Assembly: GCA_963709295.1 (NCBI GenBank)
Contig: CAVPVW010000008.1
Location: 868,001-932,000, forward strand
DNA: 64,000 nt
Source of the DNA: JBGPQJ01 sp963709295
GTDB lineage: Bacteria > Chloroflexota > Anaerolineae > Anaerolineales > Villigracilaceae
Direction: 5' to 3'
A model generated the notes under the pieces. It was given only the letters and a program-made list of their open reading frames with translations. It did not search any database and was not told the origin of the DNA. The position numbers and the translations under genes were made by a program. Position 1 is the stretch's first letter. Each line of letters starts with the position of its first letter. This document shows positions 26,936 through 35,388 of this stretch, piece after piece.

Positions 26936-27817
26936 ATGGGCGAGAACGGAAAAACCCCGACCTCCTCCGTGGTGACGATCCGCAGGTTTCTCAAGGAGGG
27001 GACCTGATCTCAGGCCGTCATGGGCGTCGTTGACGACTCGTTCGGTTACCCCCTGAAACTCGAGGAGAAAGCCAGCGCTCCACTCGCGGGCGGATTGCTG
27101 CAAAACGGCTACCAGTGCGGCATGCTGTGGGGGGCGGCGCTTGCCGCGGGTGCGCAGGCTTATCGCCTGCATGGACCGGGTCCGCAGGCAGAGACGGAGG
27201 CCGTGAGGGTCTCCCAGCGCATGGTGGAATCCTTCCGCTCGCGCAACAAGCAGATCAACTGTTTCGAGATCACCGAGATGAACTGGAAGGGCGCTTCGAG
27301 CCGCCAATTAATGTCGCGGGTGCTCAAGTTCTTCCTGAAAGGCGGACCCATCGTCTGCTTCAGCATGTCCGCCCATTATGCCCGGACAGCCTCCAGCGAG
27401 ATCGCTCGACTAAACTCCAGCACACCGGGCGAAGCGCCCGGCTCACCGGCGAGCTGCGCGGCGATCCTGGCGCGGAAGATGGGCGCGTCCGACCTGCATG
27501 CGGTCATGGCCGCGGGGCTGGCGGGCGGCATCGGCTTGAGCGGCGGCGCCTGCGGCGCCCTGGGAGCCGCGGTATGGATCATCGGGATGGACAGTGGGAC
27601 GGGCGAAACCAATGGCATCGGTTACGACAACCCGAATGCCCAGGCTGCGGTCGAACGATTTCTGGAAAGCTCCGATTATGAATTCGAGTGCTCCAGAATC
27701 GTCGGGAGAAAATTTGAGAGTGTCGCCAGCCATGCGGATTATTTGCGCAGCGGGGGTTGCTCGAAGATCATCGAGGCGCTGGCCGCTCCATACCCGGATC
27801 GCCAGTTGCCGGCCTGA
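26936..27817 (+). CDS. C_GCAxxG_C_C family protein with in-frame TGA
   Basis: From ATG 26936 (RBS AAAAGGA) the frame reads MGENGKTPTSSVVTIRRFLK, then EGT, then TGA (27005-27007), then SQAVMGVVDDSFGYPLKLEE and onward without a break to 27817 (293 codons). The family marker GGACGALGAAVW is present near the C-terminal third, with cysteines at GYQCGMLWG and CFEITEMNW. At the TGA position the family has a conserved Cys (pattern GTCSQAV). The codon may be a nonsense mutation, an error, or selenocysteine; a CGTCA/TGACG hairpin lies 8 bases downstream. Alternatively translation starts at ATG 27020, losing the N-terminus. Confidence 0.7.
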
Positions 27818-27882
27818 ATCCAGAAATCCATTCGCCCTAAAATACAGGGCGCCACGACGCTTTTTTAAAGGAGTTTGAACTC

Positions 27883-28254
27883 ATGCTCGATGTGCGGATC
27901 ATCCTTTCTGCGATATGGATCGCGCTCATGCTGACCTATCTGCTGGGCGACGTGCTGCGGATTTTCAGCGGTGACTTCAAGGCAGGGGAAATGGCAGGCA
28001 AACCATTCACCATGACACAAGGGATGTGGCTGGGAATTGCCGTGCTGATGCTGATTCCGATTCTCATGGTGGTGCTTTCCCTGGTATTGCCTTATCCCGT
28101 AAATCGATGGACCAACATCATCGTCGCCGTATTCTTTTTCATTTTCAATATCATCGGCTTGCCGACCTACCCGTCCGCCTATGACAAGTTCCTGATCGTC
28201 GTGGGGCTGGTTTTTAACGCCCTGACGGTCTGGTACGCCTGGAATTGGGTCTGA
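27883..28254 (+). CDS. DUF6326-like membrane protein
   Basis: 123 residues with four hydrophobic helices: MLDVRIILSAIWIALMLTYL, GMWLGIAVLMLIPILMVVLS, TNIIVAVFFFIFNIIGL, and FLIVVGLVFNALTVWYAWNW. This arrangement matches the small DUF6326 type. Function unknown. AAAGGAG precedes the ATG. It follows the C_GCAxxG gene by 65 bases. Confidence 0.75.
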   Translation: MLDVRIILSAIWIALMLTYLLGDVLRIFSGDFKAGEMAGKPFTMTQGMWLGIAVLMLIPILMVVLSLVLPYPVNRWTNIIVAVFFFIFNIIGLPTYPSAYDKFLIVVGLVFNALTVWYAWNWV

Positions 28255-28288
28255 TCGTTACCTCCCCCGGTTAATAAGTAATTCACAC

Positions 28289-28328
28289 TTGACATAATGT
28301 AAGGTATACATTACAATATGTATACCTT
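28289..28328 (+). promoter_or_regulatory. Promoter and operator of the XRE/MDR operon
   Basis: TTGACA (28289-28294), 17-base spacer, TACAAT (28312-28317). A perfect palindrome AAGGTATACAT (28301-28311)/ATGTATACCTT (28318-28328) is centred exactly on the -10 box. The XRE protein encoded at 28824 is the natural candidate to bind it. Confidence 0.8.
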
Positions 28329-28369
28329 ATTATACTATTAGTGATCTTTAGGTTACACAAGGAGAAAAC

Positions 28370-28822
28370 ATGTCCAACAAGCAAAATGAAATCTCTGTTT
28401 CGCTGGTCAGCACCCTCGTAATTTTGGCCTACTATCTGGTCAACATCTTCCAGATGCTCCAGGGGGGAGGCCTTAATTCGGCGGAGGTCTTCAGGCTCTG
28501 GGCGGTGGTCATCATCGCGACCATCATCCTGAACATCGCCGGAAACATCATCACCAACATCGTGATCAACATCGTCCACGCCATCAAAACCCAAAAGGAA
28601 GAGGAAGTACGTCTGATCGAGGACGAGCGCGACAAGCTCATCGGGCTGAAGGGCGACCGGGTGTCCTACCTCGCGTTCTCCATCGGCGTTTTCTTGTCCA
28701 TGCTCACCTTTGCACTGGGCCAGCCTCCGCTAGTGATGTTCAGCCTGATCGTTTTCTCTTCGCTGATGGCGGAAATTTTCGGGGACCTCTCGCAGTTCTA
28801 TTTCTACCGCAGGGGGGCGTGA
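28370..28822 (+). CDS. DUF2178-like membrane protein
   Basis: 150 residues with two N-terminal and two C-terminal hydrophobic helices around a charged middle (AIKTQKEEEVRLIEDERDKL). This is the layout of DUF2178-type membrane proteins, which usually sit next to an XRE regulator, as here (next start one base after this stop). Function unknown; it may sense the envelope and work with the regulator. AAGGAGAAAAC precedes the ATG. Confidence 0.75.
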   Translation: MSNKQNEISVSLVSTLVILAYYLVNIFQMLQGGGLNSAEVFRLWAVVIIATIILNIAGNIITNIVINIVHAIKTQKEEEVRLIEDERDKLIGLKGDRVSYLAFSIGVFLSMLTFALGQPPLVMFSLIVFSSLMAEIFGDLSQFYFYRRGA

Positions 28823-28823
28823 C

Positions 28824-29045
28824 ATGGATAAATACATGATTCGCAACAACATCCGCAAACTGCGCTTCAACAACGGCGAGATGACCCAGGAACAGCTGGC
28901 GGAAAAAGCCGGCGTGACACGCCAGACCATCATCGCCATCGAAAGCTCAAAGTACTCCCCCTCCCTCGAGCTGGCCTTCCGCATCGCCCTGGCCTTTGGC
29001 GTGCCGCTTGGCGAAGTCTTTTCTTACGAAATTGGAGAGGAGTGA
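28824..29045 (+). CDS. XRE-family transcriptional regulator
   Basis: 73 residues: essentially one helix-turn-helix, MTQEQLAEKAGVTRQTIIAI (20-39), followed by SPSLELAFRIALAFGVPLGE. This is the small regulator commonly paired with DUF2178. It should repress its own operon at the palindrome in the promoter. Its stop overlaps the next ATG by one base (TGATG). Confidence 0.9.
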   Translation: MDKYMIRNNIRKLRFNNGEMTQEQLAEKAGVTRQTIIAIESSKYSPSLELAFRIALAFGVPLGEVFSYEIGEE

Positions 29046-29977
29046 TGAAAGCCATCCTCTACACCCAATACGGCCCGCCCGAAGTGCTGCGCCTGACAGA
29101 CATCCCCAAACCGACGCCGCGCGAGGACGAAGTGCTGGTCAAAATCCGCGCCACCACCGTCACCATCGGCGATACCATCATGCGCAGTTTCAACCTGCCC
29201 ATCTCCGGCGTGCAAAAGCTGATGGCGCGGCTGTTCCTGGGCTGGTCGAAACCCAAACGCCCTATCTTGGGCATGGAACTCTCCGGGGAAATCGAAGCCG
29301 TTGGCCGCAAAGTGACCCGCTTCGAGCCCGGCCAGGCGGTTTTTGCCTCCACCTTCGCCGTCGACTTTGGCGGCTACGCCGAATACAAGTGCCTGCCCGA
29401 AAACGGCGTATTGGCGCTCAAACCATCCAAACTCAGCTACGAGGAAGTCGCCGCCGTCCCAGGCGCGGGGATGACGGCGCTGCGCTGCCTGAAAAAGGGC
29501 AAAATCCAGCCGGGGCAGAAAGTCCTCATCTACGGCGCATCCGGCGCGGTCGGCACGAACGCCGTCCAGCTTGCCAGCCGCCACTTCGGCGCGGACGTGA
29601 CCGGGGTGTGCAGCGCCGCCAATCTGGAATTGGTCAAATCGCTGGGGGCGAATCGAGTCCTGGATTACACCCGCCAGGATTTCACCCAGGGCGGCGCAAC
29701 CTACGACGTGATATTCGATGCCGTCGGCAAGCTATCCCCCGTTAAGGGAAAACAGGCCATCAAGCCGTCTGGCATCTATCTTAATGTTCACGTTGACTCG
29801 GATGGCGCTGAAAAAGTCGAAGACCTGAACTTGCTCAAGGAACTTATCGAGGCCGGGAAGATAAAACCCGTCATCGACAGAGTCTACCCGCTGGAACAGA
29901 TCGTCGAGGCCCACAGGTATGTCGAGACCGGGCACAAAAAGGGAAATGTCGTCATTACCTTGGATAAACAATCATGA
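29045..29977 (+). CDS. NAD(P)-dependent MDR oxidoreductase, copy 2
   Basis: 310 residues. The cofactor site is VLIYGASGAVGTNAVQLAS (about 157-175), with RVLDYTRQDFTQGGATYDVI after it. The GroES-like start is MKAILYTQYGPPEVLRLTDI. The protein is a zinc-free quinone oxidoreductase-like enzyme. It is coupled to the regulator gene upstream and to copy 3 downstream (ATGA overlap). The last about 105 bases are almost identical to the same part of copy 3, a sign of recent duplication or gene conversion. Confidence 0.85.
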   Translation: MKAILYTQYGPPEVLRLTDIPKPTPREDEVLVKIRATTVTIGDTIMRSFNLPISGVQKLMARLFLGWSKPKRPILGMELSGEIEAVGRKVTRFEPGQAVFASTFAVDFGGYAEYKCLPENGVLALKPSKLSYEEVAAVPGAGMTALRCLKKGKIQPGQKVLIYGASGAVGTNAVQLASRHFGADVTGVCSAANLELVKSLGANRVLDYTRQDFTQGGATYDVIFDAVGKLSPVKGKQAIKPSGIYLNVHVDSDGAEKVEDLNLLKELIEAGKIKPVIDRVYPLEQIVEAHRYVETGHKKGNVVITLDKQS

Positions 29978-30963
29978 AAGCAATTATCTGGACCAACTAC
30001 GGGACACCGGATGTCCTCCAACTCAGAGAGGTGGAAAAACCGACGCCTAAAGACAATGAAATCCTGATCAAAATACATGCGGCAACCGCAGCCACTCCGG
30101 ATGCTGAGATCCGCAGGCTCAAGCTGCCTCTCCAATTTGCGATCCCCCTGCGGCTGTATATCGGTGTCATAAAACCGGCCAGAATAACGATACCCGGGAC
30201 GGAGTTTGCCGGTGAGATCGAATCGACCGGCAAAGAGGTGACCCGCTTCAAGCCGGGCGACCAGGTATTCGGATATACCGGTTTTGGGATGGGGACCTAT
30301 GCTGAGTATATGTGTCTGCGAGAAAATCCTTCAGGGCTGGCCGGGGTCCTGGGACCAAAACCGGTCAATATGACCTACGAGGAGGCTGCCGCTATACCGT
30401 TTGGCGGACTCGAAGCCCTGCACTCTCTTGGACAAGCCAATATTCAGCGCGGGCAAAAAGTTTAAATTGTCGGCGCAGGCGGTACCATCGGCACGTACGC
30501 CGTACAGCTTGCCAAATACGATGGAGCTGAAGTGACCGGCGTGGACCACACGGTGAAGCTGGACATGCTGCGCTCGATCGGCGCAGACCATGTCATTGAT
30601 TTCACCCGGGAGGATTTCACCAAAAACGGTCAGACGTATGATGTCATCCTGGATACGATCGACAAGAGCCCGTTTTCAGGCAGCCTGAGGTCGCTCAACG
30701 AAAATGGGACTTATCTGAATGCCAACCCCGGTGTGTTCGACAGGATTCGATGGCGTTGGTCTTCGAGAAACAGCACCAAAAAAGTCATTCCCTGGACAGC
30801 GGATTATTCCACCGATAATCTGCTTGCCCTGAAAGAGCTTATTGAGGCCGGGAAGATAAAACCCGTCATCGACAGAGTCTACCCGCTGGAACAGATCGTC
30901 GAGGCCCACCGGTATGTCGAGACCGGGCAGAAAAAAGGGAATGTGGTTATCAAGGTAGGGTGA
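29974..30963 (+). CDS. MDR oxidoreductase, copy 3 (internal TAA)
   Basis: A third paralogue of about 330 codons. The start MKAIIWTNYGTPDVLQLREV and the later block KNGQTYDVILDTIDKSPFSG match the others. Within the cofactor site the frame reads IQRGQKV, TAA (30463-30465), IVGAGGTIGTYAVQLAK. A single T-to-A change from TTA (Leu) explains the stop. The frame is otherwise intact, so the gene is a very recent loss or the base is an error. Co-transcribed with copy 2. Confidence 0.75.
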
Positions 30964-30986
30964 CTTAGTGAAAAGGAGCTAAGGAA

Positions 30987-31682
30987 ATGAAGATTTGCAT
31001 TATTGGGGCATCGGGAAAACTTGGCCAGTACATGGTGCAGCACTGTCTCGACCGGGGTTACGAGGTGGTCGGGGTCTGCCGGGAACGCAGCGTGGGCAAA
31101 CTCGATCCATTCAAAACGCGCATCACCATCCTCCCCGGCGCGACGAACGACCGCGAGGTGATCCGGAAAGCCGTCGCGGGGTGCGACGGGGTGCTCACCG
31201 TGCTTGTCCCCTGGGGGTCGCACCATTATTCGACAGGGACAGCCCAGGCCGTGCTGGATTATGCGCCTCCGGGCGCGCGGCTCATCTTCTCGTGCGGCTG
31301 GCACATTTCCATGGACGGAAAGGATGTATACCCTTCTTCTCTTCGCAGGGATGAAAAGATCGCCCGCTGGGTCGGGCGGCTCACCCGTCTCATCGACATC
31401 GACGACCAGGTGGAAGCCTGCCGCCGCGTGTTCGACAGCAGCACCCGCTGGACGGTCGTGCGCGGAAGCGACCTGGAAGAAGGCGAAAGCCAGGGACTGC
31501 CCGTGTGGAGCCGGCACGTGGGCGACCCCATCCTCGCCAGCAACATGACCCGCCGCGTGGACTATGCCCTGTTCATGGTGGCAGCCCTCGAAAACGACGC
31601 GCTGATCCATGAGGCCCCGGCTATTGTCGGCTGCCAGACTCCCTCGGCGCTGGCTCACGCCGCTGCAAATATAGCTGTGTGA
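30987..31682 (+). CDS. NmrA/SDR-type NAD(P)-binding protein
   Basis: 231 residues. The N-terminal Rossmann motif is MKICIIGASGKLGQYMVQHC (GASGxxG). The segment TVVRGSDLEEGESQGLPVW and the absence of a YxxxK pair fit the atypical SDR/NmrA-like type. NAD(P) binding is likely, activity unknown. AAAAGGAG precedes the ATG; it probably closes the MDR operon. Confidence 0.8.
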   Translation: MKICIIGASGKLGQYMVQHCLDRGYEVVGVCRERSVGKLDPFKTRITILPGATNDREVIRKAVAGCDGVLTVLVPWGSHHYSTGTAQAVLDYAPPGARLIFSCGWHISMDGKDVYPSSLRRDEKIARWVGRLTRLIDIDDQVEACRRVFDSSTRWTVVRGSDLEEGESQGLPVWSRHVGDPILASNMTRRVDYALFMVAALENDALIHEAPAIVGCQTPSALAHAAANIAV

Positions 31683-31689
31683 GCTTTTT

Positions 31690-31786
31690 TTAGCGGAAGC
31701 GAGCATAGCGGATGCTATAATTTTCCTGGATATATTAAAATTTTCAGCCATAAAGCCCCCAGCCGGGAGATAAACACCCGTTGGGC
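31690..31786. repeat. Spacer element, family 2 copy E, with extended -10 and GTTGGGC end
   Basis: AGCGGAAGCGAGCATAGCGG leads to TGCTATAAT (31713-31721). The element ends in AACACCCGTTGGGC (about 31773-31786). It lies between the NmrA-like and TudS-like genes and probably drives the latter. Confidence 0.65.
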
Positions 31787-31818
31787 ACATAGACTGCACA
31801 CACCGACAGGAATGAAAG

Positions 31819-32370
31819 ATGTTTGATGATAAGAGAAGCAAGAAAGTCGTTCTGATTGCTCATTGCATCTTGAATCAAAATGCCAAGATCGACCGCTGCG
31901 CCCATTATCCGGGTGCGATAAAGGAAGTCGCCCAAATCCTGATAGACGCCGGGGCAGGCATACTTCAAATGCCGTGTCCCGAGCTTCTCTGTCTCGGCCT
32001 GGATCGTCAGGTGGAGGCAGGAATTCACACGACCGTCGAATCAGAAGATACGCGAGTCGCTCGGCGCATGGTCGAAGATCAAACCCAGACACTCTGCCGC
32101 AGGCTGGTCAGCGACCTCGTTTATCAGGTTGAGGAATATCAGCGCAATGGATTTGTACTGGTGGGCATTATCGGAATAAATGGTTCTCCCACTTGTGGAA
32201 TAGAAACCACCTGGGCAAATGATCGGGAAGAGCAAGGCCCGGGGATGTTCATAAAAATGCTCAACGAAGAGAGTCAGAAGAGAGGTATTTCACTTCCAAT
32301 GCAAGGCATAAAAGCGTATGAGCCTCAGCAGGCACTTGCTGCGGCAAAGGTCCTGCTTGACAGCTGCTGA
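31819..32370 (+). CDS. TudS-related (DUF523-like) putative desulfidase
   Basis: 183 residues. Three cysteine motifs fit the 4Fe-4S-binding TudS-like group: LIAHCILNQNAK, LQMPCPELLCLGL and GINGSPTCGIETTW. TudS enzymes remove sulfur from thiouracil or related thiolated bases. The late PMQGIKAYEP is also typical. No membrane segments. A weak GGAATGAAAG stands before the ATG. Single-gene unit between two spacers. Confidence 0.85.
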   Translation: MFDDKRSKKVVLIAHCILNQNAKIDRCAHYPGAIKEVAQILIDAGAGILQMPCPELLCLGLDRQVEAGIHTTVESEDTRVARRMVEDQTQTLCRRLVSDLVYQVEEYQRNGFVLVGIIGINGSPTCGIETTWANDREEQGPGMFIKMLNEESQKRGISLPMQGIKAYEPQQALAAAKVLLDSC

Positions 32371-32379
32371 CAGGAAATG

Positions 32380-32570
32380 TGCCCGACACAGCCCCGCTGT
32401 GCACGTCGCTATCGCAACAGTCTTCGACGTGCCCGGGAAGATCACTCGGGACTTCGCACCCATCCATGCCCCACCTCAGCGCCACGAGTCCCCTTTAGGG
32501 GACGACCTCACTAAGATCGTGAGGCAAGCCGCAATCCCGCTATAAACCATGCAGGGCAAGTCCGTTATGC
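32380..32570. repeat. Structured spacer element, family 1 copy F, with GTTATGC end
   Basis: Hairpins CACAG/CTGTG, GTCCCC-TTTA-GGGGAC and CCTCAC/GTGAGG are followed by GCAAGCCGCAATCCCGC and ATAAACCATGCAGGGCAAG, homologous to copies A and B. The end is TCCGTTATGC (32561-32570), similar to VCR-type ends in Vibrio integrons. GCCCGACACAG near 32385 may be the left heptamer, but it is not complementary. Confidence 0.65.
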
Positions 32571-32621
32571 GCTTGTCATTGTTCAATAAACTTCCTGTTC
32601 AATAAGAAATGGAGAGATGTT

Positions 32622-33239
32622 TTGTATATTCCTACACTTTACCGTGAAGAAGATCGTGAAAAAATCTTGGCATTTCTCAAACAAAATAATTTCCCTGCAA
32701 TTGTGTCATTTGATGGCGAAAAACCAGTGGCGACACATACCCCCGTGGAAGTGGCTGAAGATGAAAATGGACGCTTGACAATCTATGGCCACATTTCGCG
32801 CGCTAATCCGCAGTGGAAAACGTTTGGCAATCAGGAGATTTTGCTAATTTTTCAAGGATCACATACTTATATTTCGCCACGCTGGTATAACCATGTAAAC
32901 GTGCCGACCTGGAATTACATGATGATCCATGTGTACGGAAAAGTACGTCTTTTGCAAGGTGATGAATTATTTGCCTTATTAAGTCGCCTGGTTCATAATC
33001 ACGAAGCAAATACTCAATATAGCCTTGAAAGCCTTCCACAAGATTTTGTGCAAAAAGAAATGAAAGGTATTGTTGGTTTTGCAATAGATGTCACACGCAC
33101 AGACGCAGGCTATAAATTGAGCCAAAATAGAAGCGATGAAGACCATGAAAATATCGTTCGGGAATTAAACAAGCGTGAAGATGAAGATTCGATAAGGGTG
33201 GCAAAGGCGATGCGCGAGAAACGGGAAGCACTCAGGTAG
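32622..33239 (+). CDS. FMN-binding PaiB-like protein
   Basis: 205 residues, beginning with TTG (MYIPTLYREEDREKILAFLK). It matches the PaiB/FMN-binding negative regulator family: VSFDGEKPVATHTPVEVAED, YGHISRANPQWKTFG and IFQGSHTYISPRWY, with VPTWNYMMIHVYGKVRLLQG. PaiB proteins bind FMN and affect sporulation and protease genes in Bacillus; here the role is unknown. Codons are AT-rich compared with the MDR operon, a sign of different origin. GGAGAG precedes the start. Confidence 0.85.
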   Translation: MYIPTLYREEDREKILAFLKQNNFPAIVSFDGEKPVATHTPVEVAEDENGRLTIYGHISRANPQWKTFGNQEILLIFQGSHTYISPRWYNHVNVPTWNYMMIHVYGKVRLLQGDELFALLSRLVHNHEANTQYSLESLPQDFVQKEMKGIVGFAIDVTRTDAGYKLSQNRSDEDHENIVRELNKREDEDSIRVAKAMREKREALR

Positions 33240-33274
33240 AAACGATAAATGGGAGCAACATCTTTTCCCGCCAG

Positions 33275-33320
33275 TGAGCTTTGCGTTCATTCAGCGCCCA
33301 ACACAGCGCAAAGCAAAAGG
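33275..33320. repeat. Hairpin spacer G with attC-like GCCCAAC
   Basis: GCTTTGCG and CGCAAAGC bound a hairpin whose loop holds AGCGCCCAACACAGC. Just before the next gene stands GTTGTTAGGA. The right heptamer GTTAGGA is only a near match to GTTRRRY. Confidence 0.45.
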
Positions 33321-33339
33321 TTGTTAGGAGTTTTTACCA

Positions 33340-33699
33340 ATGAATAACAAGTCGAATGAGCGGGTTTTTGGATACATATTTGCAAATGTTTATCCACTAT
33401 ACATTCAAAAAGCAGAACGCAAAAATCGCACGAAAGAAGAAGTTGATCAGGTTATCTGTTGGTTGACTGGCTACAGCCAGACGGGGTTACAACAGCAAAT
33501 CAAAAAGGGAAATGATCTAAAAACCTTTTTTACTCAAGCCCCAGCCATTAATCCAAATAGTTCGCTTATCAAGGGTGTAGTGTGTGGTGTTCGGGTGGAA
33601 GAAATCGAAGATCCGCTGATGCAGAAAATCCGCTTTTTGGACAAACTGATTGATGAGCTCGCAAAAGGGAAAGCGATGGAGAAGATTTTGCGGCAATAA
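33340..33699 (+). CDS. DUF2200 family protein
   Basis: 119 residues, fully fitting DUF2200: VFGYIFANVYPLYIQKAERK, VDQVICWLTGYSQTGLQQQI and VRVEEIEDPLMQKIRFLDKL. Soluble, helical. No known function; these genes are frequent in integron cassettes and other mobile regions. GTTAGGAG lies before the ATG and may serve as ribosome site. Confidence 0.9.
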   Translation: MNNKSNERVFGYIFANVYPLYIQKAERKNRTKEEVDQVICWLTGYSQTGLQQQIKKGNDLKTFFTQAPAINPNSSLIKGVVCGVRVEEIEDPLMQKIRFLDKLIDELAKGKAMEKILRQ

Positions 33700-33724
33700 A
33701 TCATTTCGCCGTAAGGAAGTCAGC

Positions 33725-33821
33725 GATTAGCGAGCACAGCGCGGGGATAGCGGCAGGGTGCTATAATTTTTTGATAATTAACCGCCCATACATCAAACGG
33801 TAGCTAAACCAGTAGTTAGGT
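33725..33821. repeat. Spacer element, family 2 copy H, with extended -10 and GTTAGGT end
   Basis: AGCGAGCACAGCGCGGGGATAGCGG leads to TGCTATAAT (33759-33767). The element ends with CCAGTAGTTAGGT (33809-33821). It probably supplies the promoter of the hydrolase gene. Confidence 0.65.
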
Positions 33822-33860
33822 GACATAAAAGCGTTCCTTGATAGTTGAAATAGGAAGAAT

Positions 33861-34688
33861 ATGACAACATCATCACTCATTACGGAAACTTACGGTCCAA
33901 AAAACGGAAAGACGATTGTGTTTTTGCATGGTGGTGGCGCCGGGGGTTGGATGTGGCAACCCGTTATTAACTATTTACCGGACTATCATTGCTTGGCTCC
34001 CGATCAACCAGAACATGGCCGAAATCGAGAACTAGCACCTTTCAGCGTGGAATTAGCCTCTGAGAAAGTGGCTGAATTAATCCTTCAACAAGCAAATGGA
34101 GGCAAAGCATTTGTAGTTGGTTTATCCGAAGGCGCACAAATTGCAGTCCAACTATTGGCCACGGCTCCTGACCGGATCGAAAAAGCCGTTATCTCTAGCG
34201 CTATTTTGCTTCCAATCCCGGGCATGGGTTGGCTTAGTTCACGAAGAATTTTAGCGTGGGCTTATCGAGTATCAATATCTCCATTCAAGAACTCAGACTG
34301 GTGGATACGATTGAATATGAAATATGCCGCAGGGATTCCGGAAGAATTTTATTCATATTACAAGAAAGATTTCCAGAATATGACCGAATCGGAATGGGTT
34401 AACCTATTGGTTGCGAATCAACAATTTCGATTGCCAATGGGGTTGGAGAAAGTGTTAGCTGCTGCTTTGGTAATTGCTGGAAAACATGAATATTCTGCCA
34501 TGAAAAAATCGGTGCGAGAATTAGCAGCTGTTTTACCGAACGGAAAAGGTGGATTCATAAACTTGGGGAAGAATTCATCTATGTTGAATGAACATAACTG
34601 GGCCTTAACAGCGCCGGAATTGTTTGCTCAAACAATTCGTGCTTGGATAGAAGAGAAACCGCTTCCAACTGTTATAGAACCAATATAA
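33861..34688 (+). CDS. Alpha/beta hydrolase
   Basis: 275 residues. The oxyanion region is VFLHGGGAGGWMWQPVINYL, with the nucleophile elbow FVVGLSEGAQIAVQLL (GLSEG, Ser about 94). DQPEHGRNREL is the typical loop after strand 4. A late His lies in LNEHNWALTAPELF. Probably an esterase or similar; substrate unknown. AT-rich codons. GGAAG precedes the ATG. Confidence 0.85.
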   Translation: MTTSSLITETYGPKNGKTIVFLHGGGAGGWMWQPVINYLPDYHCLAPDQPEHGRNRELAPFSVELASEKVAELILQQANGGKAFVVGLSEGAQIAVQLLATAPDRIEKAVISSAILLPIPGMGWLSSRRILAWAYRVSISPFKNSDWWIRLNMKYAAGIPEEFYSYYKKDFQNMTESEWVNLLVANQQFRLPMGLEKVLAAALVIAGKHEYSAMKKSVRELAAVLPNGKGGFINLGKNSSMLNEHNWALTAPELFAQTIRAWIEEKPLPTVIEPI

Positions 34689-34691
34689 AGG

Positions 34692-34743
34692 GCAAGCCCC
34701 TGAGAATGCATCAGGGATAAACGCAAACCGTTGGGCAGCTTGC
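34692..34743. repeat. Nested palindrome spacer I with GTTGGGC
   Basis: GCAAGC (34692-34697) with GCTTGC (34738-34743), inside CCCTGA (34698-34703) with TCAGGG (34711-34716). GTTGGGC stands at 34730-34736. The block GGGATAAACGCAAACCGTTGGGCA is close to spacer E. Confidence 0.6.
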
Positions 34744-34843
34744 TCAGAAATCGCTAACCAGGTTTTTCCGAAAGCGGCAGTCAAAAGACAAAACCGAAAT
34801 ATCATTACCTTGCTAATCCGGGTTTTCACGGAGAAGAAGGAAT

Positions 34844-35299
34844 ATGAAAACGAGAGAAATACTCCTCGAACAATTGAACGAGACCGTCATGCAATTATTT
34901 GATGTTTACAAAAGCATGGCAAACCCTGAAATTGCTGTATATGAAGAGTGGACAGCCAAGGATATTTTAGGGCACATAGTTTTTTGGCATGAAAGTTTTG
35001 CCCGAAACATCCGTGATATTGTCAATGATATTAAGCCAACACCCTTGAAGGGAAAATATAGCGACCTTAATCAACATTGCTTTGATGATATGAGAACAAA
35101 GTCAGTGGAGGAAATAACTAAAAGATTGGAAGCAGCCCACAGGGTTATTCAAGAAAATATCCTTAATCCCAAACTTGTATTGATCCCCTACAAAAAAGGC
35201 TCAAGGGATTACACGCCTGAAGAACATTTGGATATTGTCAACAAGCATATCAAAGAGCATTTGAGGGGTATTAGAATGGCAAGTAAAGATGTACATTAA
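34844..35299 (+). CDS. ClbS/DfsB family DinB-like protein
   Basis: 151 residues, four-helix bundle. LLEQLNETVMQLFDVYKSMA, EEWTAKDILGHIVFWHESFA (metal-type His positions) and DYTPEEHLDIVNKHIKEHLR match ClbS/DfsB, which protects from colibactin or acts as DinB-like enzyme. GAAGGA precedes the ATG. Stand-alone AT-rich unit. Confidence 0.85.
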   Translation: MKTREILLEQLNETVMQLFDVYKSMANPEIAVYEEWTAKDILGHIVFWHESFARNIRDIVNDIKPTPLKGKYSDLNQHCFDDMRTKSVEEITKRLEAAHRVIQENILNPKLVLIPYKKGSRDYTPEEHLDIVNKHIKEHLRGIRMASKDVH

Positions 35300-35388
35300 T
35301 TATTGGTATGAGTTGTGGTCATAAAGAATTTTAGGACTAAACTGCAAGAAAATGGGTCCAGACCAATTCATTCACGGAGGAAAAAGCC

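Noticed and set aside
30463..30465. Stop codon in MDR copy 3 as a recoding site
   Set aside because: TAA is not used for selenocysteine or pyrrolysine; a Leu TTA to TAA change explains it.
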